Assembly: GCA_025965195.1 (NCBI GenBank)
Contig: JAOPXK010000015.1
Location: 1-64,000 of the forward strand
Reading direction: 5' to 3'
Source: Marmoricola sp.
GTDB taxonomy: Bacteria > Actinomycetota > Actinomycetes > Propionibacteriales > Nocardioidaceae
Length of the DNA: 64,000 nucleotides
Shown: positions 48,185 to 59,149 of the stretch, one piece after another
Numbering within the stretch: position 1 is the first letter of the stretch
How the letters are laid out: every line of letters starts with the position of its first letter
The notes under the pieces: model-generated
What the model saw: the letters and a program-made list of their open reading frames with translations, nothing else
Databases searched by the model: none
Told to the model about the DNA's origin: nothing
Translations under genes and position numbers: made by a program

Positions 48185-48828
48185 CCGCCGCGCTCGGCGA
48201 CGTACTTCTCCGCCCTGACCCGCGCCTCGGGAGTGAGGTCCTTGACCGCCAGCAGCGCTGGGAGCAGCTCACGCTCGGTGGTCAGCGCGCGAAACATCGT
48301 GCGCACCGTGACGTCGTGGTCGGGCCGGTGCTCGACGACCAGCTCATCGCCTCCGGCGAGGACGCCTTCCTCGATCACCCGGAGATATGGACCCGGCAGG
48401 GCACGGAGAGTGAATCGCCTGACCCACTGGTCGGCGTCGTACCCGCTGAAGCCCATCCAGCCCTTGAAGGTGTTGCACGGGATCCGGGCGGAGCAGACCT
48501 CGAACAACGCGGTCCCGACACGCCAACGCTCCCCCACCAGAGCCTCGTTGACGTCGATGCCCGTGGTGGTCAGGTTTTCCCCGAAGGTGCCGTTGGACAG
48601 CGGCGTCCCGAGCTCGGCACCCCACCAGTCGAGGTCCTCCCGGGCGTAGGCGTAGGCGGCCTTGTCGACGCCGCCATGGTGCCTGGTGTCGATGACCTGG
48701 TCTCCACTGAGCCCGAGCCGCCCGGCGCGCACCGGCCCCTCGGCCGGCCGCTTGTCGATCGCCGACTGCGGGAAGTAGCCGGTCCAGTCGCCTGTCCGGA
48801 CCTGGCCGAGGTTCACGGACCGGATCAT
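48181..48828 (-). CDS. MOSC-domain protein, YiiM-like
   Basis: This 215-residue protein has the MOSC domain (molybdenum cofactor sulfurase C-terminal), with DTRHHGGVDKAAYAYARED, GTFGENLTTTGID and the conserved Cys in CSARIPCNTF. YiiM-type MOSC proteins act in detoxification of N-hydroxylated bases with Moco. I chose ATG 48828, which starts IRSVNLGQ; GTG 48837 and 48840 are in frame upstream. The long frame to 49485 is a shadow of the 48952 gene. Confidence 0.87.
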   Translation of the reverse strand: MIRSVNLGQVRTGDWTGYFPQSAIDKRPAEGPVRAGRLGLSGDQVIDTRHHGGVDKAAYAYAREDLDWWGAELGTPLSNGTFGENLTTTGIDVNEALVGERWRVGTALFEVCSARIPCNTFKGWMGFSGYDADQWVRRFTLRALPGPYLRVIEEGVLAGGDELVVEHRPDHDVTVRTMFRALTTERELLPALLAVKDLTPEARVRAEKYVAERGG

Positions 48829-48951
48829 TGCGTTCACCACCTGATCCAACCGGGAACAGCGAGCAGAAGCCACCCGTTTTGGCCATCGCCACTGGTGAGG
48901 TGCGCGACTACGCTGCGGGCCACAGGACTCCGGTGAGGGCGGGCAGGCGAA

Positions 48952-49821
48952 ATGACTTCTGACGACGAGGTGCTGCGTCTGCGCGCCCAGGTCGCCCAGG
49001 CCAAGCTCGACGCCCTCCAGGCCAAGCTCGCAGCGGCCGAGGCCGGGAGCACGACGACCGACACCAGTACGCCGAGCGAAGGCGGCTTGCCGAAGTACGC
49101 CTTCGATCTGGCGGACTTCGTTCGCAAGGCCGCACCCGAAGCCGCACCCGAAGCCGCCGTCGACACGACTCTTTCGGCCGTGCCCCGGCACGTCCCGATG
49201 ACCTACAAGCTGTTGCTGCTGCCGTTCAGCTGGTGGGCGATCTTCACGATCTTCATGATCTCCGTCGCCCCGATCATCGTCTGGATCGGCATTCCTGAGT
49301 TCGGGATGGTGGCGGTGGTCCTGACGGTCCTCGGTGTCGTCGGCGTACGACTGCGCAGGCACGTGCGCCAGCTGGGACTGCTCAGGTGGGGTGAGGTGGC
49401 CACCCGGCTGCAGGAGTCCGTCGAGGACGTCGGCACCTACTACAGCGGCGTGACCTACCAGAACATGCGGGTGCCGATCGCACACGGCTGGGACGTCGAC
49501 CGCGGCTTCTACAACGGCCCGGGGACCAAGTCCAAGGTCAGGTACTCACTCAACGGGACCGAGGGTGAGCTCACCATCCGCGGTCGCGGCGGCGAGAGTG
49601 GCGTGATCCTGGCCAACACCCGCAAACCACATATCGCCTACAACGTCAGCTCCTTCCCCTACGACCTCAAGCGGACGTCCACGGGCGACTGGACCGGCGA
49701 GGTCGGGACCAAGCTGGTCGTCGGCTCCCTGACGATGACCGTCATCCTGGTCGGCTGGGCCGTCGGCGCGGAGATCGTGCTGAACATCGTCCGCGGCCTG
49801 ACGCCCCAGCTGTTCGGCTAG
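48952..49821 (+). CDS. Membrane protein with N-terminal coiled coil, unknown
   Basis: I do not recognise this 289-residue protein. It has an N-terminal coiled coil (about 5-32: RLRAQVAQAKLDALQAKLAA), a small duplicated APEA stretch near residues 61-68, two adjacent membrane segments (about 84-125), a soluble domain (about 130-245) with SGVTYQNMRVPIAHGWDVD and YSLNGTEGEL, and a last membrane segment (about 252-275). No catalytic motif is visible. It is divergent from the MOSC-MFS pair and ends next to the convergent aminoglycoside-kinase gene. Confidence 0.75.
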   Translation: MTSDDEVLRLRAQVAQAKLDALQAKLAAAEAGSTTTDTSTPSEGGLPKYAFDLADFVRKAAPEAAPEAAVDTTLSAVPRHVPMTYKLLLLPFSWWAIFTIFMISVAPIIVWIGIPEFGMVAVVLTVLGVVGVRLRRHVRQLGLLRWGEVATRLQESVEDVGTYYSGVTYQNMRVPIAHGWDVDRGFYNGPGTKSKVRYSLNGTEGELTIRGRGGESGVILANTRKPHIAYNVSSFPYDLKRTSTGDWTGEVGTKLVVGSLTMTVILVGWAVGAEIVLNIVRGLTPQLFG

Positions 49822-50717
49822 CTACTCCTGCACTGCCTTCGCGATCGCGATACAGGCCGTCAGCCAGTCGCTGCCCTGCTCGTCGAGCCCCCACGTCGCG
49901 TTGAGGACCTCGCGGACGATGACCCAGTCGCGCGCTCGGCCCTCATCGAATCCGGCCGTGTCGACCAGCGCATGAAAGCGGCGGCGCACTCCTCGCCGGA
50001 CATCGCCGGCAAGCTCTTCGAACCGGTTCCACAGCATTGGTGCGAGCTCGTAGTGCGGGTCGCCGTTCATCGGCTTGGGGTCAATCACCAACCAGGGTTG
50101 ACGATCCGCGGCCAGGACGTTCCGGTAGTGCAGATCGCCATGGATCATCACGCCCGTACTGGCGTCGTCGGCGACGAAGTCCCGCGCGAGCGAGAGCGCC
50201 TGTTCGACGAGTCGCCGCGGGATCGGGGCATTCCGTGGGAGTCCGCTGAGCTCGGAGGCCCAGCTCTCGACGTACGACGTCAGGGAGCGGAGCTGCGGCA
50301 ACGCGGGGATGTGGATCTGCGAGTAGAGGCCCGCCACGATCTCGCAGGCCTCGATGTCCCAGCGATCGGTCAGGTCCTCCGTGCTGAGCCGCTCGAGCAG
50401 CATCGCCCGGCGGTGCGGGTCGGCCCGGAGCAGGCGTACGGCGCCGTGGCCGTTCCAGTGCTGCAACGCAAGGTGCTCGTGCTCGGACTCGACATCACCC
50501 GTGAAGGTCAGCTTCAGCACCGCGGGCCGACCCGCCGGCGTGCGCACTGGAGCGACGAGCGCGCAGAAGCCGTGCATCAGCAGGCCGTCGAGCGTGAGCT
50601 CCCACTCATCGAGCAGCCCCTCCGCGAGCGCCGGGAGCCGATCCACCCAGGCTGCCCACTCCGGGTCGCGCTCCGCCATCCCGAGCACACCGTCGGGGAG
50701 GCGTAACGCAGCGGGCA

Positions 50718-50718
<1 letters not shown>
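49822..50718 (-). CDS. Aminoglycoside 6-phosphotransferase-like kinase
   Basis: This 298-residue protein matches the APH(6)/streptomycin and hydroxyurea phosphotransferase family: HGDLHYRNVL near residue 191, IDPKPMNGDPHYELAPMLWNR after it, and N-lobe VLKLTFTGDVESEHEHLALQ in parts (the Lys and Glu pair for ATP). The family includes StrB. Whether it confers resistance or has a housekeeping role is unknown. The GTG start shares one base with the lepA stop (TAGTG), so it is coupled to lepA translation. Confidence 0.87.
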
Positions 50719-52592
<1,874 letters not shown>

Positions 52593-52677
52593 GTTATGGC
52601 ACCGGAAACTCTCTGAAGGACAAGGGATTGGCCGTTCCATCTTCCCATGCGAGAAGGCCCCTCCCGCACATGCGCGC

Positions 52678-52732
52678 TCACTCTGGCCTCACTCTGGACT
52701 CACTCTGGGCTCACTCTGGGCTCACTCTGGGC
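52678..52732. repeat. 11-base tandem repeat, five copies
   Basis: Five head-to-tail units (plus strand TCACTCTGGGC) start at 52678, 52689, 52700, 52711 and 52722. Units 3, 4 and 5 are identical and units 1 and 2 differ at one or two bases near the end. On the minus strand each unit is GCCCAGAGTGA. The unit at 52722-52732 encodes the last residues of poxB and its TGA stop, so the following four copies lie just downstream. It sits between poxB and lepA. Confidence 0.92.
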
Positions 52733-54446
52733 TCGCGACGAACTCCTTCGTCTTCGCGATCGCGAATCCCCAGCCCTGCTCAAGCGTCGGCTTGGGAGGC
52801 ACCGCGATCTCGTCCGCGTCCGTGACCACGTCGAGCAGCACCGGTCCCGGGTGCCCCAGGGCCGCCTTCACCCCGGCGTCGACATCGTTCGGATCGGTCA
52901 CCCGGATCCCGTGAAAGCCGATCGCCTCCGCAACGGCTGCGAAGTCCGGGTTGTGCAGCACCGTGCCGAACTCCGGCAGACCAACCTGCTCCATCTCCAG
53001 CTTGACCATGCCCAGCCTGCCGTTGTTGAAGACGACCAGCTTGACGGGCAGCTGGTGGCTGACCGCGGTGATCAGGTCACCGAGCAGCATGCTCAGGCCG
53101 CCGTCGCCGCAGAACGCGATCACCTGCCGGTTGCGGTCCAGGACCGACGCGCCGAGGGCCTGCGGCATCGCGTTGGCCATCGAACCGAGGTTGTAGGACC
53201 CGATCAGCCTCCGTCGACCGGTCATCCTGACGAACCGCGAGAGCCAGACCGTCGCCATCCCGGTGTCCGTGGTGAAGATCGCGTCGTCATCCGCATGGCG
53301 CTCGACCGCAGCAGCGAGCAGCTCGGGCCGGATCCGGCTGTCGGGGTTGTCCACCTTCTTGCGGAGCAGGCCCTTGGGCTTCCGGTCGTACGCCGGGTCA
53401 GTCAGGTGTGCCTGGCGTTCGCGCCAGTGCGCATAGACCTTCCGCGCCGCTTCGAGGTGGTGGCGGTCGGGTTTCCTCTCGAGCAGCGGCAGCAACGCCG
53501 TCAGGGTGAGTAACGTGTCGCCGACGAGGGCGTGGTCGACCGACGTACGGCGGCCGATGTGCTGACCCCGCACGTCGACCTGTACGACCAGCTTTCCGGT
53601 CGGGTAGAAGTTCCGGTACGGGAAGTCGGTGCCGAGCATCAGCAGCACGTCACAGTCGTCGAAGGCCTTCGCCGTGGCGGGGTTGCCGATCAGCCCGGAC
53701 TGGCCGATCTCGTAGTCGTTGCCGTCGTCGAAGCCTTCCTTCGCCTTGAGCGTCAGCACCATCGGAGCGGCCAGGGTCTCGGCCAGCTCGAGCACCTCGG
53801 CACGAGCACCCCGGGCTCCCTGCCCGACGAGCAGCGTCACCTTGTCCGCCTTGTTGAGCAGGCTCGCCACGACCTGGACCTGGCTGCCGTCAGCGGCGAC
53901 CGGTGGCGCCGCCGCGACGAACCGGGGCGTCCGGGTCCCGCGGGGCAGATCGAGGCCCCCGACATCACCGGGGATCGACAGAACCGCGACGCCCTGTTCG
54001 GCGATCGCCGTGTTCACGGCCTCCTCCAGGAGCGATGGCATCTGGTCGGCACTCGTCACGGTCCGGTTGAAGGCCGCCACATCTGCGAAGAGGGCGTCGT
54101 TGTCGACCTCCTGGAAGAAGTCGCTTCCGATGTCTTCGCGAGGCACCTGACCACAGATGGCCAGCACCGGAGCATGTGACTTCTTCGCGTCGTACAGGCC
54201 GTTGAGCAGGTGGATGGCACCAGGGCCGACCGTGCCCATGCAGACGGCGAGGTTCCCCGTGAGCTGTGCCTGCGCGCTGGCGGCGAACGCACCCGCCTCC
54301 TCATGACGTACGCCGATCCACTCGACGCGGTCCTCGCGACGGATCGCATCGGTGACGGGGTTGAGCGCATCACCGACGACCCCCCAGACGCTGGTGACGC
54401 CGTGGTCGGCGAGCGCGTCGATGATCAGCTCGGCAATGGTTGTCAT
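52722..54446 (-). CDS. poxB: Pyruvate oxidase / pyruvate:quinone oxidoreductase
   Basis: This 574-residue thiamine diphosphate enzyme is in the PoxB family, which oxidises pyruvate to acetate and CO2 with electrons going to quinone via FAD. It has the catalytic Glu region RHEEAGAFAASA near residue 48, the ThDP motif CGDGGLSMLLGDLITA with VFNNGRLG, and a central FAD domain. A membrane-binding C-terminal helix is not obvious; the end is KTKEFVASPE. Its last codons and stop come from the 11-base repeat. It follows the FMN glutamate-synthase-like gene by 9 bases. Acetolactate synthase is the alternative but the FAD and Glu pattern fit PoxB. Confidence 0.88.
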   Translation of the reverse strand: MTTIAELIIDALADHGVTSVWGVVGDALNPVTDAIRREDRVEWIGVRHEEAGAFAASAQAQLTGNLAVCMGTVGPGAIHLLNGLYDAKKSHAPVLAICGQVPREDIGSDFFQEVDNDALFADVAAFNRTVTSADQMPSLLEEAVNTAIAEQGVAVLSIPGDVGGLDLPRGTRTPRFVAAAPPVAADGSQVQVVASLLNKADKVTLLVGQGARGARAEVLELAETLAAPMVLTLKAKEGFDDGNDYEIGQSGLIGNPATAKAFDDCDVLLMLGTDFPYRNFYPTGKLVVQVDVRGQHIGRRTSVDHALVGDTLLTLTALLPLLERKPDRHHLEAARKVYAHWRERQAHLTDPAYDRKPKGLLRKKVDNPDSRIRPELLAAAVERHADDDAIFTTDTGMATVWLSRFVRMTGRRRLIGSYNLGSMANAMPQALGASVLDRNRQVIAFCGDGGLSMLLGDLITAVSHQLPVKLVVFNNGRLGMVKLEMEQVGLPEFGTVLHNPDFAAVAEAIGFHGIRVTDPNDVDAGVKAALGHPGPVLLDVVTDADEIAVPPKPTLEQGWGFAIAKTKEFVASPE

Positions 54447-54455
54447 GGTTCCTCC

Positions 54456-56039
54456 TCAGGACTTGAAGCGATCGGGATCGGCGAAGGCCCAGTCGCGGGC
54501 CCAGGCACCGGCCGGCGGCTCCGAGAGCAGCTCGCCAGGTGCCAGGTGGTGGAACATCTCCGCGTAGCTGCGGACCTCGTCGTGGTTCACCCGGCGGCGC
54601 AGCATGTGCGGTCGCAGCTCGTCGGGACCGCGCACGCCCATCGAGGCCATCACCTGCATGGCCTGGGCGACGGTGTTGCGCTGGTAGTGGATCACCCGCT
54701 GCGTCTTGTCAGGCACATGGAGCGCACGCATCCGTTTCGGATCCTGCGTGGTGACGCCGACCGGGCAGGTGTTGGTGTGGCAGGTCTGGGCCTGGATGCA
54801 GCCGATCGCCATCATCATCGCCCGGGCGGAGTTCGTGTAGTCGGCGCCCTGCACCAGTCGCTTGACGATGTCGACGCCGGTGGCGACCTTTCCGCTCGCA
54901 CCCACCTTGACCCGATCGCGCAGGCCAACGCCCACGAGCGCGTTGTGCACGTTGAGCAGTCCCTCGGTGAGCGGCGTACCGACGTGGTCCTGGTATTCCA
55001 GGGGAGCCGCACCGGTGCCACCCTCTCCCCCGTCGACGATCACGAAGTCGGGCGTCACTCCTTCGGCAACCATCGCCTTGCAGATCGCGAGGAAGTCGGC
55101 CCGTGATCCGAGGCAGAGCTTGAAGCCGGCCGGCTTGCCGCCGGACAGCTCGCGCATCCGGGCGACGAAGAGCACCAGCTCGCGCGGCGTCTTGAACACC
55201 CGGTGGTACGACGGCGACACGCACTTCTCACCCTGCGGGACTCCTCGCGCCTCCGCGATCTCCTTGCTCACCTTCGCACCCGGCAGCACCCCGCCGATCC
55301 CAGGCTTCGCACCCTGGCTCAGCTTGAGCGAGACCATCCGGACCTGGTCGCCGCCGGCCGTGTCCTGGAACTTCCCCGGGTCGAAGCCGCCATCCTCGGT
55401 CCTCGCCCCGAAGTAGCCGCTGCCGATCTCCCAGACGAGGTCACCGCCTTGACGGTGGTACTCGCTGATCCCGCCCTCACCGGAGTCGTGCGCGAAGCCA
55501 CCACCGGCCGCACCGGCGTTCAACGCCGAGATCGCGTTCGCTGAGAGTGCGCCAAAACTCATCGCGGAGACGTTCAGCAACGACATGTCGTACGGCTTGG
55601 TGCAGTCCGGCCCGCCGATGCGCACTCGCGGAGGCTCGGCCGGGACATCCACCGGAACCGTCGAGTGCACGAGATACTCGTACCCCGGCTCGTCGACATC
55701 ACGCTCGGTGCCGAAGGGATGCTCCTCGTTGATGCCCTTGGCCTGCTCGTAGATGGAGGACCGGGTGTTGCGGTCGAACGGCCTGCCGTCGAAGTTGCGT
55801 TCGATGAAGTACTGCTGCAGCTCCGGCCGGATGTCCTCCATCAGGAACCGAAGGTGGCCGAGCACCGGGTAGTTGCGCAGGATCGAGTGCTTCTTCTGGA
55901 CCAAGTCGTGGATCGCAACCATCAGCAGCAGCACGACAACCGCAACGAGCACCCACCAGCCAGGACCTCCGATGGCCGCCGCGAGGACCGTCACCGCCCC
56001 CAGAAACGCCAGCACGCCGAGAACGAAGAAGCGCAGCAA
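54456..56039 (-). CDS. Membrane-anchored FMN-binding glutamate-synthase-like protein
   Basis: The 527-residue protein begins with two hydrophobic segments (about 1-45) and then has a complete glutamate-synthase FMN barrel, with [18 protein letters not shown] and the cluster-type cysteines in CIQAQTCHTNTCPVGVTTQ near residue 415. It lacks the amidotransferase domain, so it cannot use glutamine as GltB does. The substrate is unknown; related proteins are predicted to reduce imines. It precedes poxB by 9 bases, probably in one operon, which suggests a shared electron acceptor such as the quinone pool. Confidence 0.88.
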   Translation of the reverse strand: MLRFFVLGVLAFLGAVTVLAAAIGGPGWWVLVAVVVLLLMVAIHDLVQKKHSILRNYPVLGHLRFLMEDIRPELQQYFIERNFDGRPFDRNTRSSIYEQAKGINEEHPFGTERDVDEPGYEYLVHSTVPVDVPAEPPRVRIGGPDCTKPYDMSLLNVSAMSFGALSANAISALNAGAAGGGFAHDSGEGGISEYHRQGGDLVWEIGSGYFGARTEDGGFDPGKFQDTAGGDQVRMVSLKLSQGAKPGIGGVLPGAKVSKEIAEARGVPQGEKCVSPSYHRVFKTPRELVLFVARMRELSGGKPAGFKLCLGSRADFLAICKAMVAEGVTPDFVIVDGGEGGTGAAPLEYQDHVGTPLTEGLLNVHNALVGVGLRDRVKVGASGKVATGVDIVKRLVQGADYTNSARAMMMAIGCIQAQTCHTNTCPVGVTTQDPKRMRALHVPDKTQRVIHYQRNTVAQAMQVMASMGVRGPDELRPHMLRRRVNHDEVRSYAEMFHHLAPGELLSEPPAGAWARDWAFADPDRFKS

Positions 56040-56073
56040 GCCACAGACCTCCTGAGTAGGTGACGGACCTCTC

Positions 56074-56700
56074 CTACCCGGGTGTCACGGCTCCATGCAG
56101 TTTTCGCAGAACCCGGAGCGAGGGACCGTCGAGCAGGAGGAGCAACAGCGGGACGTAGCTGGTTGCCGGAAACACCAACATAACCACCAGCGCCACGCCG
56201 AGCCATGCGAGGTTCACGATCGGAGGGGCCACACTCGGCGGAGTCGCACCGGCTCGGATCTCCGGCTTCGCGATGACTGCGCGATCCACGAGGGCGAGCG
56301 CCAGCATGCTGAGGCCGACGGTGCCGACGTAGAGGATCTGGGTCGTCGGCTGGCTACCGGCCTTCGCGACCAGCGAGGTCGGGAACGGCAGGAAGACGAT
56401 GGTCAGCGTCCAGAGCACCAGCCCCTGCGCGACCCGGTCGTCGAGGAGGTTCACGTCCCTGATCGCCCGATGCTGGGAGAACCACATCCGCGAGATCACC
56501 ACGAAGCTGAGCAGGAACGACCACAGCTCCGGCTGGTGGTCCCTGAGCAGGTGCAGGACCGAGTCGTGCCCGGTGATGCCGGCGGTGAGCTCGACCAGTG
56601 GCAGCACGAGGAGCGTGATCGCGATCGCGACGATTGCGTCGACGAACGTCAGGAACCGTTCGAAGTCGCGATGGCGCTCGGCGCGGGTCTGGCTCACCAC
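56074..56700 (-). CDS. TMEM175-like (DUF1211) potassium channel
   Basis: This 208-residue protein has six hydrophobic segments and the TMEM175 start RFLTFVDAIVAIAITLLVL; the usual FSD motif reads FVD. Bacterial TMEM175 proteins are tetrameric, potassium-permeable channels. Second helix motif FVVISRMWFSQHRAI and a late helix are typical. The predicted start is GTG 56700 or the next GTG. It lies 34 bases upstream of the FMN protein on the same strand. Confidence 0.83.
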   Translation of the reverse strand: MVSQTRAERHRDFERFLTFVDAIVAIAITLLVLPLVELTAGITGHDSVLHLLRDHQPELWSFLLSFVVISRMWFSQHRAIRDVNLLDDRVAQGLVLWTLTIVFLPFPTSLVAKAGSQPTTQILYVGTVGLSMLALALVDRAVIAKPEIRAGATPPSVAPPIVNLAWLGVALVVMLVFPATSYVPLLLLLLDGPSLRVLRKLHGAVTPG

Positions 56701-56769
56701 CGCAGGCTAACGGTCCATCGGCCATCAGCGAGTCTCCCCAACCGGCCGCCGGCCTGCCACTGTTCAACC

Positions 56770-57705
56770 ATGCAACTCCCCCTCGACATGCGGGTGCCGA
56801 CTCCCACCCTCACCCAGCGGCGACGGTTCTACGACGGCGGCCGACCGGCCGTCGGCACCGATCCGGGCGAGCCACCGAACCCGGCAGCCGAGCCGCAGAT
56901 CGTGCTGACCCGCGTCGAGCACGACGGGGAGGAGAGCTTCCGGCTCGGCCGACGGATCGCCTACGACGACATCGAGTTCGGTGAGCTGCTGGTCCCACGT
57001 GACCTGGAGACGTGGCACACCGACCTGACGTCGGTGCCGGCCCTGTTCACCTGGCTGGTCCCGAAGACGGGAGCGCATCTGCCGGCAGCGCTGGTGCACG
57101 ACGGACTGATCTGGAACCCGGCGAAGGAGACGCAGTCCTACACCTCGACCGACGGCCACACCATCGTCCGATTCGACGCCGACCGAGTCCTCCGTGACGC
57201 GATGAGGGACACCGGCACCGGCGCGGTACGACGCTGGCTGGTCTGGTCGGCCGTCACCGCCGCGACGATGATCAGCGGCCAGGGCACCGGGTGGACCTCG
57301 CTGCAGCGTCTGCGTTACCGGCTGCCGGCGCTCCTGACGATCCTGACCGTCGTCTATCTCGGCTACTGCGCAACCTCGGACCTGCTCGACCGGCACGCCT
57401 GGGGCGCGGTCGGCCTGCCCTGGATGGGTGACCGGTCAGCGCTGCTCGAGATCGCCGGCGGGCTCTCCGGCGCGGTGGTCATCCCGCTCGTGCTCGGTCT
57501 GCTGTGGGGGCGGTTCGTCAAGGCCGGCTGGATCGTCGGCATCACGCTCGCCGTACTCATTCATGTGACGATCGCGCTGGCCGCGGTGACGCTGCTCTAC
57601 CAAGCCGTCGAGTGGCTCGTGAAGAAAGCTCCCCGGCTCGTGTTCGGCCTCGGCGCGCTGATCGGCGTCGTCGCGACCGTGCTGTTCGTCGGCCTCACGT
57701 GGTGA
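56770..57705 (+). CDS. DUF1353 membrane protein
   Basis: The 311-residue protein has an N-terminal DUF1353 domain (about 45-150) with HTDLTSVPALFTWLVPKTG and AALVHDGLIW, followed by four hydrophobic segments (about 190-305). The conserved Thr-Asp and His-Asp pairs suggest a hydrolase-like site, but the function is unknown. I chose ATG 56770; the open frame to 56095 is the shadow of the TMEM175 gene. Its stop overlaps the next kinase gene by 4 bases (GTGA). Confidence 0.78.
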   Translation: MQLPLDMRVPTPTLTQRRRFYDGGRPAVGTDPGEPPNPAAEPQIVLTRVEHDGEESFRLGRRIAYDDIEFGELLVPRDLETWHTDLTSVPALFTWLVPKTGAHLPAALVHDGLIWNPAKETQSYTSTDGHTIVRFDADRVLRDAMRDTGTGAVRRWLVWSAVTAATMISGQGTGWTSLQRLRYRLPALLTILTVVYLGYCATSDLLDRHAWGAVGLPWMGDRSALLEIAGGLSGAVVIPLVLGLLWGRFVKAGWIVGITLAVLIHVTIALAAVTLLYQAVEWLVKKAPRLVFGLGALIGVVATVLFVGLTW

Positions 57706-58655
57706 GCGGACCTCGACTGGCTGGCGTCAAGCTGCCGCCGGCCGGCAAGACCGCGCGCCGGGTGGAGTGGGACATGCTTCCGCCGCCGATGCGGGACAAG
57801 ATCGAAGCGCGGCTGTGCTCGAAGGTGGTCTCGGCCGCGACTGCGACCGGGGGCTTCACGCCCGGGTTCGCTGCCGTTCTCACCTGCGCAGACGGCAGCC
57901 GGCACTTCGTCAAGGCGGCCAGCAATGTCGCCCAGAAGATCTTCGCCGACTCCTACCGCGAGGAGATCCGCAAGCTCGGCGCTCTGCCTGCCGCGGTGCC
58001 GGCAGCCCGGCTGCTCTGGAGCCTGGACGAGGACTGGGTCGCCCTTGAGCTCGAGTACGTCGACGGGCGACTGCCCTCCCGGCCGTGGAAACCGGCCGAC
58101 CTCGAGGCCTGTCTGGACACGCTCGAAACCGTCGCGACCGTGCTCACTCCTCCGCCGGCAGGGCTCGAGCTCGACACCTTTGCCGAGGAGTTCGGCCCGT
58201 TCCTGACCGGCTGGGACTACGTCCGCTCCGCGCTGCCCGACCTCCCCCACCTCGCCGAGGCCGCGGCGCTCGCTGCCCGGTTCGGCGAGCTCGGCGGCAG
58301 CACCCTCGTGCACACCGACATCCGCGATGACAACCTGCTGATCACGGACACCGGGCGGGTCTCGATCTGCGACTGGAACTGGCCGGTTGTGGGCGCCGGC
58401 TGGATCGACACCGTCTGCCTCTTGATCCAGGCCTACGGCGATGGCCACGACGCCGATGCGATCCTGGCTTCCCGACCGCTCACCCGGAAGGTCGACGGCG
58501 ATCTGATCGACGTACTGCTGGCGCTGCTGGCCGGGTTCTTCTTCCGCCAGCGCGACGAACCGGGGCCGAACTCGTCGCCGTACCTGCGGATGCACCAGAA
58601 CTGGTACGCCGAGGCCACCTGGGCATGGCTTGCCGAACGCCGAGGCTGGGCCTGA
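57702..58655 (+). CDS. APH-fold phosphotransferase
   Basis: This 317-residue kinase-like protein has the catalytic loop HTDIRDDNLL near residue 204 (His-x-Asp ... Asn) and ICDWNWPVVGAGW with the metal Asp. The N-lobe HFVKAASN contains the ATP-binding Lys. Substrate is unknown. The GTG at 57702 overlaps the DUF1353 stop by 4 bases, so the two are coupled. It is the third APH-fold kinase in 15 kb. Confidence 0.85.
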   Translation: MSGPRLAGVKLPPAGKTARRVEWDMLPPPMRDKIEARLCSKVVSAATATGGFTPGFAAVLTCADGSRHFVKAASNVAQKIFADSYREEIRKLGALPAAVPAARLLWSLDEDWVALELEYVDGRLPSRPWKPADLEACLDTLETVATVLTPPPAGLELDTFAEEFGPFLTGWDYVRSALPDLPHLAEAAALAARFGELGGSTLVHTDIRDDNLLITDTGRVSICDWNWPVVGAGWIDTVCLLIQAYGDGHDADAILASRPLTRKVDGDLIDVLLALLAGFFFRQRDEPGPNSSPYLRMHQNWYAEATWAWLAERRGWA

Positions 58656-58742
58656 GCCACGATTTGGGCGGTCAGGTGGACCGCTGATATCGTTGCTCCT
58701 TGCGTCTGGACGGTTAGCGCCGCCCGATGCCCATGACTCCGT

Positions 58743-58778
58743 ATCACGGTCAACATCACAGTCAATATCACGATCAAC
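58743..58778. repeat. 12-base direct triplication upstream of rpsT
   Basis: Three units, ATCACGGTCAAC, ATCACAGTCAAT and ATCACGATCAAC, lie head to tail at 58743, 58755 and 58767. They differ at two bases or fewer from a common form. The block is 46 bases before the rpsT start, in its leader or promoter region. Confidence 0.75.
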
Positions 58779-58823
58779 ACTGCTCCACATTCAACGACAT
58801 CTAAGACAGGCGAGGCTTGCCCC

Positions 58824-59081
58824 GTGGCGAACATCAAGTCCCAGATCAAGCGCAACAAGCAGAACGAGCGCGCTCACGAGCGCAACAAGGCCGTCCGGTC
58901 TGCTCTGAAGACCGCTGTGCGCAAGTTCCGTGAGGCTGCCGAGGCCGGCGACGACAAGGCCAAGGTCCTCGCTGCCGACGCCGCCACCGCGCTCGACAAG
59001 GCCGCCTCGAAGGGCGTCATCCACAAGAACCAGGCAGCGAACCGCAAGTCGGCCATCGCGAAGAAGGCTTCCGCCCTCTGA
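58824..59081 (+). CDS. rpsT: Ribosomal protein S20
   Basis: This 85-residue basic protein is a primary 16S rRNA binder of the 30S subunit. It starts [20 protein letters not shown] in the family form and is helical and Lys/Ala/Arg-rich throughout. The start is GTG 58824. It is transcribed opposite to holA and followed by a strong terminator. A non-ATG start in S20 is common; together with the repeat upstream it may reflect regulation of its own translation, which S20 does in E. coli. Confidence 0.96.
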   Translation: MANIKSQIKRNKQNERAHERNKAVRSALKTAVRKFREAAEAGDDKAKVLAADAATALDKAASKGVIHKNQAANRKSAIAKKASAL

Positions 59082-59091
59082 CGTAGTCCGG

Positions 59092-59134
59092 CAAGCAAGG
59101 CGTCGATCCCCCTGGGACGACGCCTTTTTGCTTG
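59092..59134 (+). terminator. Rho-independent terminator after rpsT
   Basis: AAGGCGTCG (59097-59105) and CGACGCCTT (59118-59126) form a 9-base-pair stem with a 12-base loop, followed by TTT after the stem. The flanks GCAAG and CTTGC-like extend the pairing. It is 11 bases after the rpsT stop and lies ahead of the convergent holA end, so it may serve both strands. Confidence 0.85.
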
Positions 59135-59149
59135 TCCGGCCCAGGGCCC

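Noticed and set aside
48829..49485. Upstream extension of the MOSC gene to 434 residues
   Set aside because: The extra part is antisense to the 48952 membrane protein gene and lacks MOSC similarity.
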